Assembly: GCA_036898135.1 (NCBI GenBank)
Contig: CM072514.1
Location: 83,736,622 to 83,800,621, forward strand
Length of the DNA stretch: 64,000 nucleotides
Source of the DNA: Oncomelania hupensis
Taxonomy: Eukaryota > Mollusca > Gastropoda > Littorinimorpha > Pomatiopsidae
Reading direction: 5' to 3'
The translations under genes were made by a program, and so were the position numbers. The notes under the pieces are model-generated. The model worked only from the letters and a program-made list of their open reading frames with translations. It was not told the DNA's origin and made no database searches. Below are positions 10,686 to 22,345 of the stretch, one piece after another. Numbering within the stretch: the stretch's first letter is position 1; each line of letters begins with the position of its first letter.

Positions 10686-11269
10686 ATTACATTACATTAC
10701 ATTACATGATTATTGCTTTAGGTCCAGCGGACTCTCCCGAGCCAAATCAGGACCGGACAACCCCTGATCCGCATAAAAGATCTGCTGAAGCAACCCTAGT
10801 GGTAAAACTGAAAGCTCTCCACCACCCAGTCACTTTACAATAAAGACATCCCACGCAGGGGACGCTGAGGCTGCACTCTAATTTATCGAACCCCCGTTTA
10901 CAAAAACAAAATAGAATGCAAACATCATTATAAAATATCAACAAAACACATACATATAAAATGCCTACATTGCTAAATAATAACATCATAGGAAGCCATA
11001 GCGACCACCTGGCAGAAAGCGTCCAATATTCCCAAGCTGATCCAACAGACCTCATACACAAATAAGGAGTCTTGTCCCGGAAGAGTTTTCACGAAAAAAG
11101 GTAGGTGACTGGTCTAGCGAAGAAGAAGAGAGTATAGCAGATTGATAGAACAGAGCAGGAATGAGAAAGAGCAAATGAGAAAGACAGCGACAGTGGGAAT
11201 TTAAAGCACTAAATTTCCAGTAAGTGGGGATATTATTTATACTGAAACCCCCGGCACCCCAACGGGGGA
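10686..11269 (-). mobile_element. Rep-D retroposon, copy 2
   Basis: Minus-strand copy. The (ATGTA)n tail lies at the left and the CCCCCGTTGGGG end at the right. An exact 11-bp target duplication AAGATAAGATA flanks it at 10675-10685 and 11270-11280. Confidence 0.9.
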
Positions 11270-11424
11270 AAGATAAGATATACAAGGACAATAATACAAA
11301 CAGAAATAATATCACATAAAAATTCTGCATCTTTCACATTATCACTGAGCATTGAAATAACGTTTTCCCGAACAGTAAAGTCCTGCCAACTTCCACAGAC
11401 ACATCGACACGCTACACCATCTGC

Positions 11425-11535
11425 AAGTCAGGGTTGCTGAGGACAGGGAAAGATGGAGTACGCTGGTTAAACGATCATCTGTGGTGCCCCTACGACCTCC
11501 GAGTTACGGGATTAGATAGGATAGGATAGGAAAGC
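11425..11535 (+). mobile_element. RTE-like LINE, extreme 3' fragment
   Basis: Matches the last ~110 bp of the element at 22972-23408 (GGTTAAACGATCATCTGTGG, then CTACGACCTCCG.GTTACGGG) and ends in the (GGATA)n tail. Confidence 0.85.
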
Positions 11536-11779
11536 GTGAGTAAGTAGGTCTAACAGTTTGTTCACATTGCAAGGAAGAGACACTTACAATTCCAAAACTT
11601 AGAGATCAGTTTGAACAACGATTGCCCATTATATTATCTTTTTAAAGTGACAGCAATGCAGTTTCCACATTTCTTTCATCGATCATTCGTACAAAACATG
11701 AACAAACATCGTTGGTGCATTATGTTTTTAAAAAGCACGCTTTGATCTCACTCTGTGAGGAATCGCGCTACACAAAAGC

Positions 11780-11780
<1 letters not shown>
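11536..11780. other. no recognisable feature
   Basis: No repeat or gene recognised. Confidence 0.4.
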
Positions 11781-11848
<68 letters not shown>

Positions 11849-11858
11849 GTTGTTGTTG

Positions 11859-11950
<92 letters not shown>
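11781..11950. repeat. (ATT)n microsatellite, left part
   Basis: ATT triplets with a short GTT block at 11848-11862. The array resumes after the Rep-D copy at 12521. Confidence 0.95.
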
Positions 11951-11953
<3 letters not shown>

Positions 11954-12516
11954 CCCGTTGGGGTGCCGGGGGTTTCAGTATAAATAGTATCCCCACTTTC
12001 TGGAAATTTTGTGCTTTAAATTCCCACTGTCGCTGTCTTTCTTATTTGCTCTTTCTCATTCCTGCTCTGTTCTATCAATCTGCTATACTATCTTCTTCTT
12101 CTTCGCTAGACCAATCACCTACCTTTTTTCTTGAAAACTTTTCCGAGACAGAACTCCTCATTTGTGTATGAGGTCTGTTGGATCAGCTTGGGAATATTGG
12201 ACGCTTTCTGCCAGGTGGTCACTAGGGCATCCTATGATGTTATTATTTAGCAATGTAGGCATTTTATATGTATGTGTTTTGTTGATAATTTATAATGATG
12301 TTTGTATTCTATTTTGTTTTTGTAAACGGGGGTTCGATAAATTAGAGTACACCCTGCGTGGGATGTCTTTATTGTAAAGTGACTGGGTGGTGGAGAGCTT
12401 TCAGTTTTACCACTAGGGTTGTTTCGGCAGATCTTTTATGCGGATCAGGGGTTGTCCGGTCCTGATTTGACTCGGAAGAGTCCGCTGGACCTAAAGCAAT
12501 AATCATGTAATGTAAT

Positions 12517-12520
<4 letters not shown>
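11951..12520 (+). mobile_element. Rep-D retroposon, copy 3, inside (ATT)n
   Basis: Begins exactly at CCCCCGTTGGGG and ends in a short ATGTA tail. ATT triplets lie directly on both sides, so it either inserted into a microsatellite or was flanked by later expansion. Confidence 0.9.
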
Positions 12521-12612
<92 letters not shown>

Positions 12613-12636
12613 TTATCATTATTATTATTATTATTG
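12521..12636. repeat. (ATT)n microsatellite, right part
   Basis: ATT triplets with single TTT and CAT interruptions. Confidence 0.95.
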
Positions 12637-12685
12637 TTAGTTCCTATCCTATTGCTTTTGGCTTTGGGCTGATTTTATGAACGTA

Positions 12686-12850
12686 TGTATTTATTTATTT
12701 AATCGTTTTTATATAGCGCGTTTCTAGCTGAAGAAGAACTGATCAAGGCGCTGGCCAATATAGGATAAAACTCACGAAAGGCGCCAGAGACACCCAGTTG
12801 TGGTTCCAACGAATAGCCTGACGCCCAAACTGCTGAGCACAATTAAGAAG
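12686..12850 (-). mobile_element. SINE family 2, 3' part
   Basis: Reverse complement of the SINE2 tail: TTTTTATATAGCGCG, AAGGCGCTGGCC, AGGCGCC and GCCCAAACTGCTGAGCAC, with (ATTT)n at its left. Confidence 0.75.
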
Positions 12851-12889
12851 AAAGAAGTGGGAAAACTGTCAAGATGGCGTGTCATAGAC

Positions 12890-13766
12890 GGGTTGATAAC
12901 GATTACAGAAGCCATTATTTAACGCCATACGTTTGTAAGGGAAATATTTTGTTGTGACTGTCACAAGGACATTTTCCCATCAGCGAAATAAAAAACCATT
13001 ACAGAAGCCATTATTTAACGCCATACGTTTGTAAGGGAAATATTTTGTTGTGACTGTCACAAGGACATTTTCCCATCAGCGACATAAAAAACCATTACAG
13101 AAGCCATTATTTAACGCCATACGTTTGTAAGGGAAATATTTTGTTGTGACTGTCACAAGGACATTTTCCCATCAGCGACATAAAAAACCATTACAGAAGC
13201 CATTATTTAACGCCATACGTTTGTAAGGGAAATATTTTGTTGTGACTGTCACAAGGACATTTTCCCATCAGCGACATAAAAAACCATTACAGAAGCCATT
13301 ATTTAACGCCATACGTTTGTAAGGGAAATATTTTGTTGTGACTGTCACAAGGACATTTTCCCATCAGCGACATAAAAAACCATTACAGAAGCCATTATTT
13401 AACGCCATACGTTTGTAAGGGAAATATTTTGTTGTGACTGTCACAAGGACATTTTCCCATCAGCGACATAAAAAACCATTACAGAAGCCATTATTTAACG
13501 CCATACGTTTGTAAGGGAAATATTTTGTTGTGACTGTCACAAGGACATTTTCCCATCAGCGACATAAAAAACCATTACAGAAGCCATTATTTAACGCCAT
13601 ACGTTTGTAAGGGAAATATTTTGTTGTGACTGTCACAAGGACATTTTCCCATCAGCGACATAAAAAAACCATTACTGAAGCCATTATTTAACGCCATACG
13701 TTTGTAAGGGAAATATTTTGTTGTGACTGTCACAAGGACATTTTCCCATCAGCGACATAAAAAACA
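12890..13766. repeat. 96-bp satellite, nine nearly identical units
   Basis: CATTACAGAAGCCATTATTT recurs every 96 bp from 12902 to 13670. The copies are almost identical; differences are a GAAATA/GACATA change, one inserted A and one ACTGAAG variant near 13675. Each unit holds the palindrome TTGTGAC-T-GTCACAA. High identity implies recent amplification or ongoing homogenisation. Confidence 0.97.
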
Positions 13767-13789
13767 TGCACCGTCAACAACAATAACAA

Positions 13790-14355
13790 CAACAATTTTA
13801 ATAAAGATGCCGTCCACTTGGTCAGTTTGACGTTTTGTGGTAGCCAGGCAAAAATCGAAGGTCATACAATACAATACAATACAATACAATACAATACAAT
13901 ACAATACAACTTTATTCATCTCAAACTGAGCAATTACAATGGCAGCATCAGCACAATTACCAAAAAGAATTAAAAATATTATTACATACACATGAGAAGT
14001 AGTCCAATCAAAAACTAGTAAATAAAACAAATAAATAACAAAACATACGGTTAAATACATTATACAATAAACTAGAGGTGAATGTCATAAAAAGTCATAA
14101 AAGGTAAACTGCCCCGATATATCACAGATAATAGTTTCTCCGCAGAAGCTACAGTACAAGATGTACATCCCAGCAATACAATCCAATCCCATACAATACA
14201 ACACAATACAACACAATACAACACAACACAATACAGCACAAAACAATGCCACACAACTTCATTACTCTCAAGCTGGGCAATACGATTACAAAGGCAGCGT
14301 TGGCGCAGAAATAACCAGTAAGAATAAGAATAAAAATTAAAAATGACCTTATGGT
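13790..14355 (-). mobile_element. two LINE 3' ends with (ATTGT)n tails
   Basis: Pentamer tracts (ATACA)n at 13863-13910 and 14168-14250 each precede a related segment: CAACTT(T/C)ATT...CTCAA.CTG.GCAAT, then GGCAGC.T..GC. Read on the minus strand these are two fragments of one element's 3' end, each with a TTGTA tail. Confidence 0.6.
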
Positions 14356-14525
14356 CATAGAAGACTAGCAAAAGCGAGGGCGGAAACCAGACGTATTATG
14401 GGATAGGCGGATTAGCGTACAATGCCCAAGTCACAATTCTACTGGAGTGCGTGGAAGTCAGTTCTTTCAGCGGATTACAAACGAATCATCGTCGTTGCTA
14501 CAGTAGTGGTCACACAGTCCATTTG

Positions 14526-14656
<131 letters not shown>

Positions 14657-14658
14657 TC

Positions 14659-15183
14659 CACCCGGTACACATTGGTCGAAGGCTGCCAGAAGCATGTTTT
14701 ACTAGTCGCCTCAACAGGCGATAAAGCATGCTCTCATGCTTCATAGCACTGCTTCCTACACGCTTCAAGCGCTATAGTGACGGAAAAAGCGCAATTTCAC
14801 TGTAAATACATACAGAATGTTGCTCTACAACATTCCGCTCTTTCCATCTCAAAAACCCAATTGCCTTGTTGGATTCTTAAATTGCATGAAACCAAGTGAG
14901 GACACTATCCGGCGTCAACAAACGGTTCAAAAACATTGTCAAACGGTTCATAAAAGACAGTTGACCTAGAAACTAATACAGTTTGACCTTATTCGTCCCC
15001 TAGAGGAGACGAAACTTACATTTTTCTATTTTCATGAGTTCACTGCAGTTAAATTGCGCTTTTTCCGTGACTATAGAGCTTGAAGCGTATAGAAAGCAGT
15101 GCTCTGAAGCATGGGAGCATGCTTTATCGCCTGTTGAGGCGACTAATAACGCATGGTAGCGTTCGACCAATGTGTATCGGGTG
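14659..15183. mobile_element. element with ~145-bp terminal inverted repeats
   Basis: The left arm 14659-14802 and right arm 15041-15183 are reverse complements with scattered mismatches. Shared words include TACACATTGGTCGAA, GTCGCCTCAACAGGCGATAA, AGCATGCTC and CGGAAAAAGCGCAATTT. A ~240-bp unrelated centre has no coding potential. Long arms and no transposase suggest a foldback or MITE-type DNA element. Confidence 0.75.
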
Positions 15184-15251
15184 CTTTCTCTCTCTCGCTC
15201 CCCACCTCCTCCTCATCCTTCTTCTTCTTCTACTACTTCTTCTTCTGACCG

Positions 15252-15306
<55 letters not shown>

Positions 15307-15325
15307 TCTCTCTCTCTGTACTCGT
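15184..15325. repeat. CT-rich microsatellites
   Basis: (CTT)n, a C run at 15250-15262 and (CT)n to 15318. Confidence 0.95.
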
Positions 15326-15817
15326 ATAGCCGTGCGTATTCGTGCATCTGGACTGCAGGTCGTGTAAGCTTACAGACCTAGTGCCAATCCCCACAGGAAG
15401 CGTATGGCTAACCAAGCTTGGCAGGATAATACTGACACGTCTTGCCAGAGTTAATCCCGTGGCCTGGCAGCAGCGAGTTAAAAGAAAAAGGACATTAACG
15501 CTTATCTCAACACGGTGGCAATTTGGCACCTGCCTAAATCGGAGCTGCCAGACGGTCAGCAAGTTGTGCGAGTTAATCAACCCACCCGAGATACGGGCTA
15601 CTGTTGTATGTGTGCGTGTGTGTGTGTGTGTGTGTGGGTGTGTGTGTGTGTGTGTGGAGAGAGAAGGGGAGGGGGGGGAGAGAAAGAGAGGGTGGTGAGT
15701 AAATGGTTGAGGTCGGAGAGCACTTACACGTCTTTAGTACAAAGACCAAATTAAAAAAAATAACTTTCAAAGAGCTAAAACACACAAAATTAAAAAAAGA
15801 ACTATCTCGAACATGGA
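15326..15817. other. no gene; (TG)n at 15607-15655
   Basis: Apart from the TG/GA-rich block nothing is recognised. Confidence 0.4.
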
Positions 15818-16605
15818 AGTTCAACGTCTACCCACACCATTGGCGATATGGCAGACGGGAATAGCCATTCTAGGGAAGGAAGTGTAAGGACCAAAATCAA
15901 AACACTGAACCACAGGAGGCACTGTGGTCTAATGGTAGTGCTTCGGCTTGCGGATTGGAAGGTCCCGGGTTCGAGCCCTGGCCGGGCCATTGTGTTGTGT
16001 CCCTGGGAAAGACACTTTACTCCTGTTTTCCTACTCCTTCGGATGAGAGTATAAACCGAGGTCTAGTCTGTGTCGCATACATTCCATCATAACGGACTTT
16101 AAAGATCCTGACGCTCATGTCCTAGACGGGTGAGTGACGGTGACAAGAAAACACATGCACCTAGGTCCTTCTCCCCCATCCCTGGCTGCCCAGGATTGTG
16201 CTCAGTTGTCCGGGCGTCAGACCATGCGCCCAAGATCCTGACGCCCAAGTCCTAGTCGGGTCAGTGCCGGTTACACTCCTACACCCACCAAGCACTCGGT
16301 CTTATCTCCCCCAGCACTGTGCTCAGTTTCTGGGCGTCAGACTATGCGCCCAAAGGCTTCAAATGAGCGCCTCGGGCGGCTTGAGTTAGATCCTGTATCG
16401 GCCAGCGCCTTGAGCAGCTCTTTAGCTGGAAAAGCGCTATATAAGAACGATTAAATAAAAATAATAAATAAATAAATAAATAAATAAATAATAAATAAAG
16501 ATGGACATTACAAAACTTTTCCACTTGTATCGTGCCCACCACGGGATTCGAACCTGGGTCGTTGAGGTGCCAGATGAACGCTATATCGCTGATCTATCGC
16601 TGTCA
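15818..16605 (-). mobile_element. SINE family 1 (minus) split by a SINE2 insertion
   Basis: Left piece 15818-15912 (ACGTCTACCCACACCATTGG ...) and right piece 16500-16600 (ending in the A-box complement) are the two halves of one minus-strand SINE1. They match 5447-5654 when the SINE2 between them is removed. Confidence 0.75.
15913..16498 (+). mobile_element. SINE family 2 with internal duplication
   Basis: The tRNA-like head has TGGTCTAATGGTAGTGC and B box GGTTCGAGCCC, then TGTGTCCCTGGGAAAGACAC and the tail CGGCCAGCGCCTTGAGCAGC...CGCTATATAAG with (AAAT)n. The stretch from GATCCTGACGC to GCGCCCAA occurs twice in tandem (about 16106-16230 and 16231-16350), whereas the 56463 copy has it once. 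Confidence 0.85.
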
Positions 16606-16896
16606 ACAAATCTGTATGACTTCTTATCATAAATTGTGACAGGCGTTAAACATTACTCAAATAAGCTATAGACATTAAGGCTTGAGATTCATCATAGATT
16701 TCGTTAAAAAAGCGTTTCCAGGAGTTTCAAGCCAACTGGAGTAAACAAAATTGTGTTGCAATTTTCTAAACATGGTATACAGCACTGAGGAAAAATGAAT
16801 GTTCATTATGCATGTGAAGTAATTAAACAACAACAACAATGAAATCCTCTATTGCCTGCAGGTTGTTATTTGACTAACAGCTGAACGTACACGTAC
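16606..16896. other. no recognisable feature
   Basis: Nothing recognised. Confidence 0.4.
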
Positions 16897-17138
16897 AGCG
16901 AAGAAGAAGAAGCAGCAGCAGAAGAAGAACAAGAACAAAAACAAGAACAAGAACAAGAACAGGAACGAGAACAAGAAGAAGAGGTACAAGAAGAAGAAGA
17001 AGAAAAAGAAAGAAGAAGAAGAAGAAGAAGAAGAAGAAGAAGAAGAAGAAGAAGGAGAAGAAGAAGGAGAAGAAGAAGAAGAAGAAGAAGAAGAAGAAGA
17101 AGAAGAAGAAGAAGGAGGAGAAGAAGAAGAAGAAGAAG

Positions 17139-17172
<34 letters not shown>
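16897..17172. repeat. (AAG)n with AAC blocks
   Basis: A 275-bp purine-rich stretch on the plus strand, ending in (AAC)n at 17141-17172. It could adopt triplex (H-DNA) structure, which I infer from composition only. Confidence 0.95.
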
Positions 17173-17173
<1 letters not shown>

Positions 17174-17364
17174 GGTGACTGTTGCGTTGTTTTTTATAGT
17201 TCTAGTTTCCTCTGTACGTCAAACTACAAAGAATCTTTTTAATGAAGCTGTCCATTGCATTCATTTAAAAGTAAATCGGGGAGGGATCGAACGTCAAGTC
17301 TTGCGCCAAACCGCGATCAAAGCAAATTAGCATTAACATCTACTGATAGGTTTTCGCGCCGCGT

Positions 17365-17660
17365 TGATAAATTACACCGCGCTTTTCCAGCTAAAAAAAG
17401 CTGCTCAAGGCGCTAACTGACGCAGCTAACTCAAGATCCTGACGCCCAAGTCCTAGTCGGGTCAGTGCCGGTTACACTCCTACACCCACCAAGCACTCGG
17501 TCTTATCTCCCCCAGCACTGTGCTCAGTTTCTGGGCGTCAGACTATGCGCCCAAAGGCTTCAAATGAGCGCCTCGGGCGGATTGAGTTAAATCCTGTGTC
17601 GGCCAGCGCCTTGAGCATCTCTTGAGCTGGAAAAAGCGCAATATAAAAACGATTAAACAA
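17365..17660 (+). mobile_element. SINE2 tails, head to head
   Basis: 17434-17660 is nearly identical to 16231-16465 (GATCCTGACGCCCAAGTCC through GGAAAA.GCGC.ATATAA). Directly upstream, 17365-17433 carries the tail in reverse complement (CGCTTTTCCAGC, GCTCAAGGCGC). The result is an inverted pair of tails. Confidence 0.75.
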
Positions 17661-18220
17661 ATTAAAATACCAAGGACAAAAAAGAACGAAACATAAGTCT
17701 ATTGTGTACATGTATTTGGGTGTTCAGATGTTATATATATGTAACAAAATACCCCAAAGGAATTTGAGTGAAAAATAATGTTGCACAAAATTTCGCTCAC
17801 CGCACTTAACCCCAGGGTCGATGTCATATCCCAATTCAGATCTGCCCTGCACAAGGCTGGATATTAACTTGTGGCAACCCTGTGCCATGATGGACCTAGA
17901 GTTTTCAGGATAGACATCCCTCTTTTCTGCGCACGAGATGTTTCAATGAGCGATCCACCTTTGGACAGGGAGACTAAGACTGTCATAATTCCACACTAAT
18001 GTAGGTGTGGTATGTCAACAAAGGCGAGTGACGTAACGGCAGTTAAATCAATCCATACTGAGCGACAGTTGGACGGAAGATAACCCTTCCGAAGTTTCCT
18101 CCTTAGTGAGGCACTAGCGCCACCTGGAGGGAGATAACTGCAGATAGCTTGCATTCATTGTTTTCGAGTTGACATAGTCCCCTACGTTCTTTCTTATTTT
18201 GTCTGAAGTGTAACCTATTA
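17661..18220. other. mostly unassigned; repeat at 17985-18080
   Basis: 17985-18080 matches 5835-5935 (CTAATGTAGGTGTGG, then ...TGAGCGACA). The rest is not recognised. Confidence 0.45.
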
Positions 18221-18328
18221 TCAATGTAACTTTTGAGGCCAGATCACTTTTGTCCAAGCATCAAATGACGGGATGGAGTCACCTTTCTTCAGGAGCTGTT
18301 TTTCAGTGACATCGGGTACATGATCTAA
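18221..18328 (-). CDS. possible terminal exon, unknown protein
   Basis: On the minus strand a long T-rich stretch ending ...TTATTTATTTTAG at about 18328 resembles a splice acceptor. It is followed by about 35 open codons that include the peptides DVTEKQLLKKGDSIPSF and DAWTKVIWPQKLH and end in a TGA at 18221-18223. The composition looks protein-like rather than low-complexity. No upstream exon, family or polyadenylation signal could be tied to it. It may equally be a chance frame next to a (TTTA)n tract. Confidence 0.2.
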   Translation of the reverse strand, partial: LDHVPDVTEKQLLKKGDSIPSFDAWTKVIWPQKLH

Positions 18329-18988
18329 AATAAATAAATAAATAAATATAAATAAAATGTAAAAAAAAGAAAGAAAACAGTGTGCCCTTTCCCTACTTTC
18401 TCCCCTTAGAAGAAAAAAATGCACACCCCCCACACAAACAACTTGACCAGAGCTCCTAGGCTTCATAAAGACATGGTACATAAAATGTAAAGAAAGGGAT
18501 AAAATGGTCTTGGTTATTTGATAATCTGACATAACATATGGTGATTCTTACAGTGGCAGAATTGTAAATGCTGATCTCTGAATTCATCTCACAGTCTCCA
18601 GAGCTGCCCATATCGGCTCCATCTCGCCTGACGCTTGAGACAGAAAAATTCGGGGCCTCTGGTCCGTGCGCCGAGTCTCCAGTACATACACCTCCGGGGT
18701 GTCACTAATTAAAATTGACACAATGTGTTAGATTTATAAATGCGAGACCTATAACTTTGTTTACCATCTCTGTTGTGTTGCCCGTGGCGAGGCAGATTAT
18801 AGTAAGCGCAGGTCACCCTGAGACTGTAATAATAGTGTTTCAGGTTGGTAGTCTCGGGAATCTAACGATCATAAATCTTCTAGCTTACGAGCGTTCAGAC
18901 ATCCTAACAGCAGCCTCGAATGTGTCACGTCTCAGGATCACAGTGGAATACTGAAAGGTATTGAAAAACAAATCTGCTGCTCATTTGA
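18329..18988. other. no recognisable feature
   Basis: Short relics related to 21765-21825 (GTGGCAGAATTGTAAATGCTG and TCATCTC.CAGT) occur near 18553-18600. No gene is evident. Confidence 0.35.
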
Positions 18989-19162
18989 ACAGAGTAGTGG
19001 TAGTAGTAGTAGTAGTATAGTAGTAGTAGTAGTAGTAGTAGTAGTATAGTAGTAGTAGTAGTAGTATAGTAGTAGTAGTAGTAGTATAGTAGTAGTAGTA
19101 GTATAGTAGTAGTAGTATAGTAGTAGTAGTAGTAGTCGCAATAGTATTAGTATTAGTAGTAG

Positions 19163-19228
<66 letters not shown>
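18989..19228. repeat. (TAG)n(TTA)n microsatellite
   Basis: TAG triplets broken by extra A's, then TTA triplets from 19167. Confidence 0.97.
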
Positions 19229-19492
19229 GGCTATTGACGCATAATCTAAACAAAGCCCTAGGCGTTTACAAAGTCAAAAATTTACAACTAATCAAAAAGA
19301 AAACATACAAAACAAGAAAAGAAGATAATTTTTTCACTGATAACCACTTTCTGCAAAACACACACACACACACAGACACACACACGCACGCACACATAAT
19401 CACTTCTATTATAAAGAAAACAAAAAAATCAATTAAATTAGTCACTGCGAGAAGCTAAGCACACCAAACATACTCAAAGACAATCAAAATTA

Positions 19493-19640
19493 TTAGTAGT
19501 AGTAGTGGTTGTAGTAGTAGTTGTTGTTAGTAGTAGTCGCAACATAATAATAACAGTAGTAGTAGTAGCAGCAGTAGTAGCAGCAATAGTAGTAGTAGCA
19601 GTAACAGCAGCAGCAGTAGCAGCAGTAGCAGCAGCAGTTC
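19493..19640. repeat. (TAG)n/(CAG)n imperfect microsatellite
   Basis: Mixed TAG, TTG, CAG and CAA triplets. Confidence 0.9.
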
Positions 19641-19654
19641 ACCCAGCAGTGAAT

Positions 19655-21085
19655 GGGTACCTGGAAGGGGTATCCGGTCATTTCCTCCCCAGTGATTTCC
19701 TCCCCGGTCATTTCCCCCCGGTCGTTTCCCCCCAGATCATTTCCTCCCTGGAATAGATCCTCCCGAGCAAATTTCACCCCTGTCGCAATTTCATCCCCAG
19801 GGTTATTTCCCCCCAGGACTTATCCTCCCGAAAAAATTCCCCCCTGTCGTAATTTCATCCCCAGGGTTATTTCCCCCCAGGACTTATCCTCCCGAAAAAA
19901 ATTCCCCCCCTGTCGCAATTTCATCCCCGGGATTATGTGCCCCCAGGACTTTTCCTCCCCACAAAATTCCCCCCTGTCGTAATTTCATCCTCGAGATTAT
20001 TTACCCCAGGGACCCACGAGAAATTTCCCAGATACACAGACACATAGTAAAAGACATACATATTTATCTCATGTTTATTCTGAATCAAATAAAAACATGA
20101 CTCACACACCTTTGCTCACAGACACACGATTATGTGCACTGTAAAATGAGAGCCAACACAAACATCTTATACCAAGTCTAAAAATTACTGTATTAAAAAT
20201 GATTATACCATGTCTTGGCTGAACTCGGCGCCATGCGAGGGGGAATAATTCTTAAAGCAGAAATTGTCGGTGGCCTAGCTTAGTATTGCTTAGGTTCGTA
20301 TCCCCCAACAGAAAAAAGCCCAGAATTTAATTCTGGCGGTCATAATTATTAGGAGCAAGTACACCGATTCACGCATCGTTTTGCTCATTCATAATCGTAT
20401 TATTACGCAAAGATACGGAATAAAATTTTAACGGCAAATGTTGCTATTTAGCGTAAGGGTTACAGTTAGTTAGGGTTAAGGCTAGTGTTAGGTTTCACTG
20501 TAACTTTATGTCTAGACCTATTTTCACCAGCAGATTTTCGTTATTTTCACCCTCACCCTCCCCACTGACTACCCTTTTACTTTACTTTTGCTCAATGTAA
20601 CGTCCCCGGACACAGATGCGTATAGGAGACTTTAAATTGGATGTCATAGTTTTTATAAGAATTCTTTAGACGTTGCCATGGGGCTATTGTTGAAGTCATT
20701 CGTTGCAGTAGAGGTGAAGCACAAAAATATCGTCAACACAACAAACAATATTTTTATTGAGATGGGAATGAGAGTGAGAAATAACTGGGGAGTAAAGAAT
20801 GGGGGACAGTGACTTTGAGGATGAAATTGATAACAGGGGGAAATAACCAGGAAGTAAAAAAAATGGGGGGAAGTGACTATGGGGATGAAGTTGAGAACGG
20901 GGAAGGGGGGGGGGGGAAATAACCGGGGAGTAAAACAAATGGGGGGAAGTGACTATGGGGATGAAGTTGAGAACGGGGGGAAATAACCAGGGAGTAAGTT
21001 TCCTGGGGGGGGGGGGGGAATTGACCAGGAGGGAAATTGACGGGAGGAAATGAATGGGGGGGGGGGACTGACAGCAAACCCCTGG
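19655..21085. mobile_element. foldback-like element with C-rich repeated arms
   Basis: The left arm (19655-20015) holds about four ~65-bp repeats of CAATTTCATCCCCAGGG, TTATTTCCCCCCAGGAC and TCCTCCCGAAAAA. The right arm (20750-21080) carries the same words in reverse complement (GGGATGAAGTTGAGAACGGG, GGGGAAATAACC.GG). A 730-bp centre has no recognised gene. Inverted arms made of tandem subrepeats fit Foldback-type transposons; termini and target duplication are not resolved. Confidence 0.5.
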
Positions 21086-21180
21086 AAGGACAAGCATCAA
21101 AGGAGAAGATAAGGAAATCGCCCTCTCTAAGCTGGTCCAGAGAAAATGGCTTTTTTCTTAACGCCTGTGTTCCCTGTGTT

Positions 21181-21431
<251 letters not shown>

Positions 21432-21540
21432 CTGAGTCGAAAGTCGTTGAGGCACCACCACGTCTTCTGTCCTCAGCAACCCTCATGACTTTTGCTCAGT
21501 GTCAGGTCAGTTCATTCTGGAATGTTGTCCTCTCACCTCC
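21432..21540 (-). mobile_element. RTE-like LINE, 3' fragment
   Basis: Complement of the RTE C-terminal coding region: AAGTCGTTGAGGCACCAC, TGTCCTCAGCAACC and GGAATGTTGTCCTCTCACCTC. Its 3' end faces the ATCT array. Confidence 0.75.
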
Positions 21541-21599
21541 TTTCCTGTCTCCCTACATCCATGATGTTATCATAAAACTGAAAAGTACTCCAGGAAAAG

Positions 21600-21930
21600 T
21601 GGAATTTGGTGGTTGAAAAGTGCGTCATTTCCTTTTGAACATTATTTAGACCTTGTGTAATTAGTGCTGCATTCGCATGAAAAAAAAAAAACTGTGTTGT
21701 GATAGGTTAGGTAGATAGATTTAAAGTCCCACGTCACATATAGCGAATAGGGGACTGGGTATGATGTGTTGTGATCCCGACAGTAGTGGAATTTAACTGC
21801 TGATCTTCGATTTCATCTCCCAGTGACACTTGGTCATATATCTTCTTAATATTATGTGTTATGTCTAAAGTCAACTGAGCTCACCACACCGTCAGATGAC
21901 GGACTATTAGGGGACTATTAGGGGCTGCTC
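21600..21930 (+). repeat. low-copy interspersed repeat E
   Basis: The words GGTGGTTGAAAAGT and GTGCTGCATTCGCATGAAA recur in inverse order and orientation at 54575-54480. GTGATCCCGACAGTAGTGG and TTTAACTGCTGATCT recur near 54250-54285. No coding sequence is seen; a degenerate DNA-transposon derivative is possible. Confidence 0.5.
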
Positions 21931-22024
21931 TTTTCACAATGAGATCAAATAAAAGAAAACAGTTGAATTCTACTACAGTCATGTTCCAATAGATTTTGTT
22001 TCATGCAAATGCAGTTCAATTTAC

Positions 22025-22345
22025 AAAAGCGGAAGCACGGTGGCCTAATGGTAGAACTTTGGCTTTCGGATCTGAAGGTCCCGGGTTCGAGCCCAGGCCG
22101 GGGCATTGTGTTGTGTTCTTGGGAAAGACACTTTACTCCCATTTCCTACTATTTCGGATGAGAGTATAAACCGAAATCTAGTCTGTGTCGCATACATTCC
22201 ATCCTAACGGGCTTTAAAGATACTGACGCTCATGTCCTAGACGGGTCAGTGCCGGTAACAATAACACACCCAGCATGCACCTTGTGGGATCATTTTCCTC
22301 GAATACGGGGTATCCACAGTATTACGAAGAAGAAGAAGAAGAAGT
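22025..22345 (+). mobile_element. SINE family 2 copy
   Basis: Head GGTGGCCTAATGGTAG, B box GGTTCGAGCCC, body TTGGGAAAGACACTTTACTCC and ACGCTCATGTCCTAGACGGG, ending in (GAA)n instead of the usual tail. Confidence 0.85.

Noticed and set aside
11712..12171. Long polyleucine or polytyrosine frames
   Set aside because: Translations of (ATT)n; the same holds at 14422-14768, 25826-26266, 33586-33996, 45283-45670 and 55653-56194.
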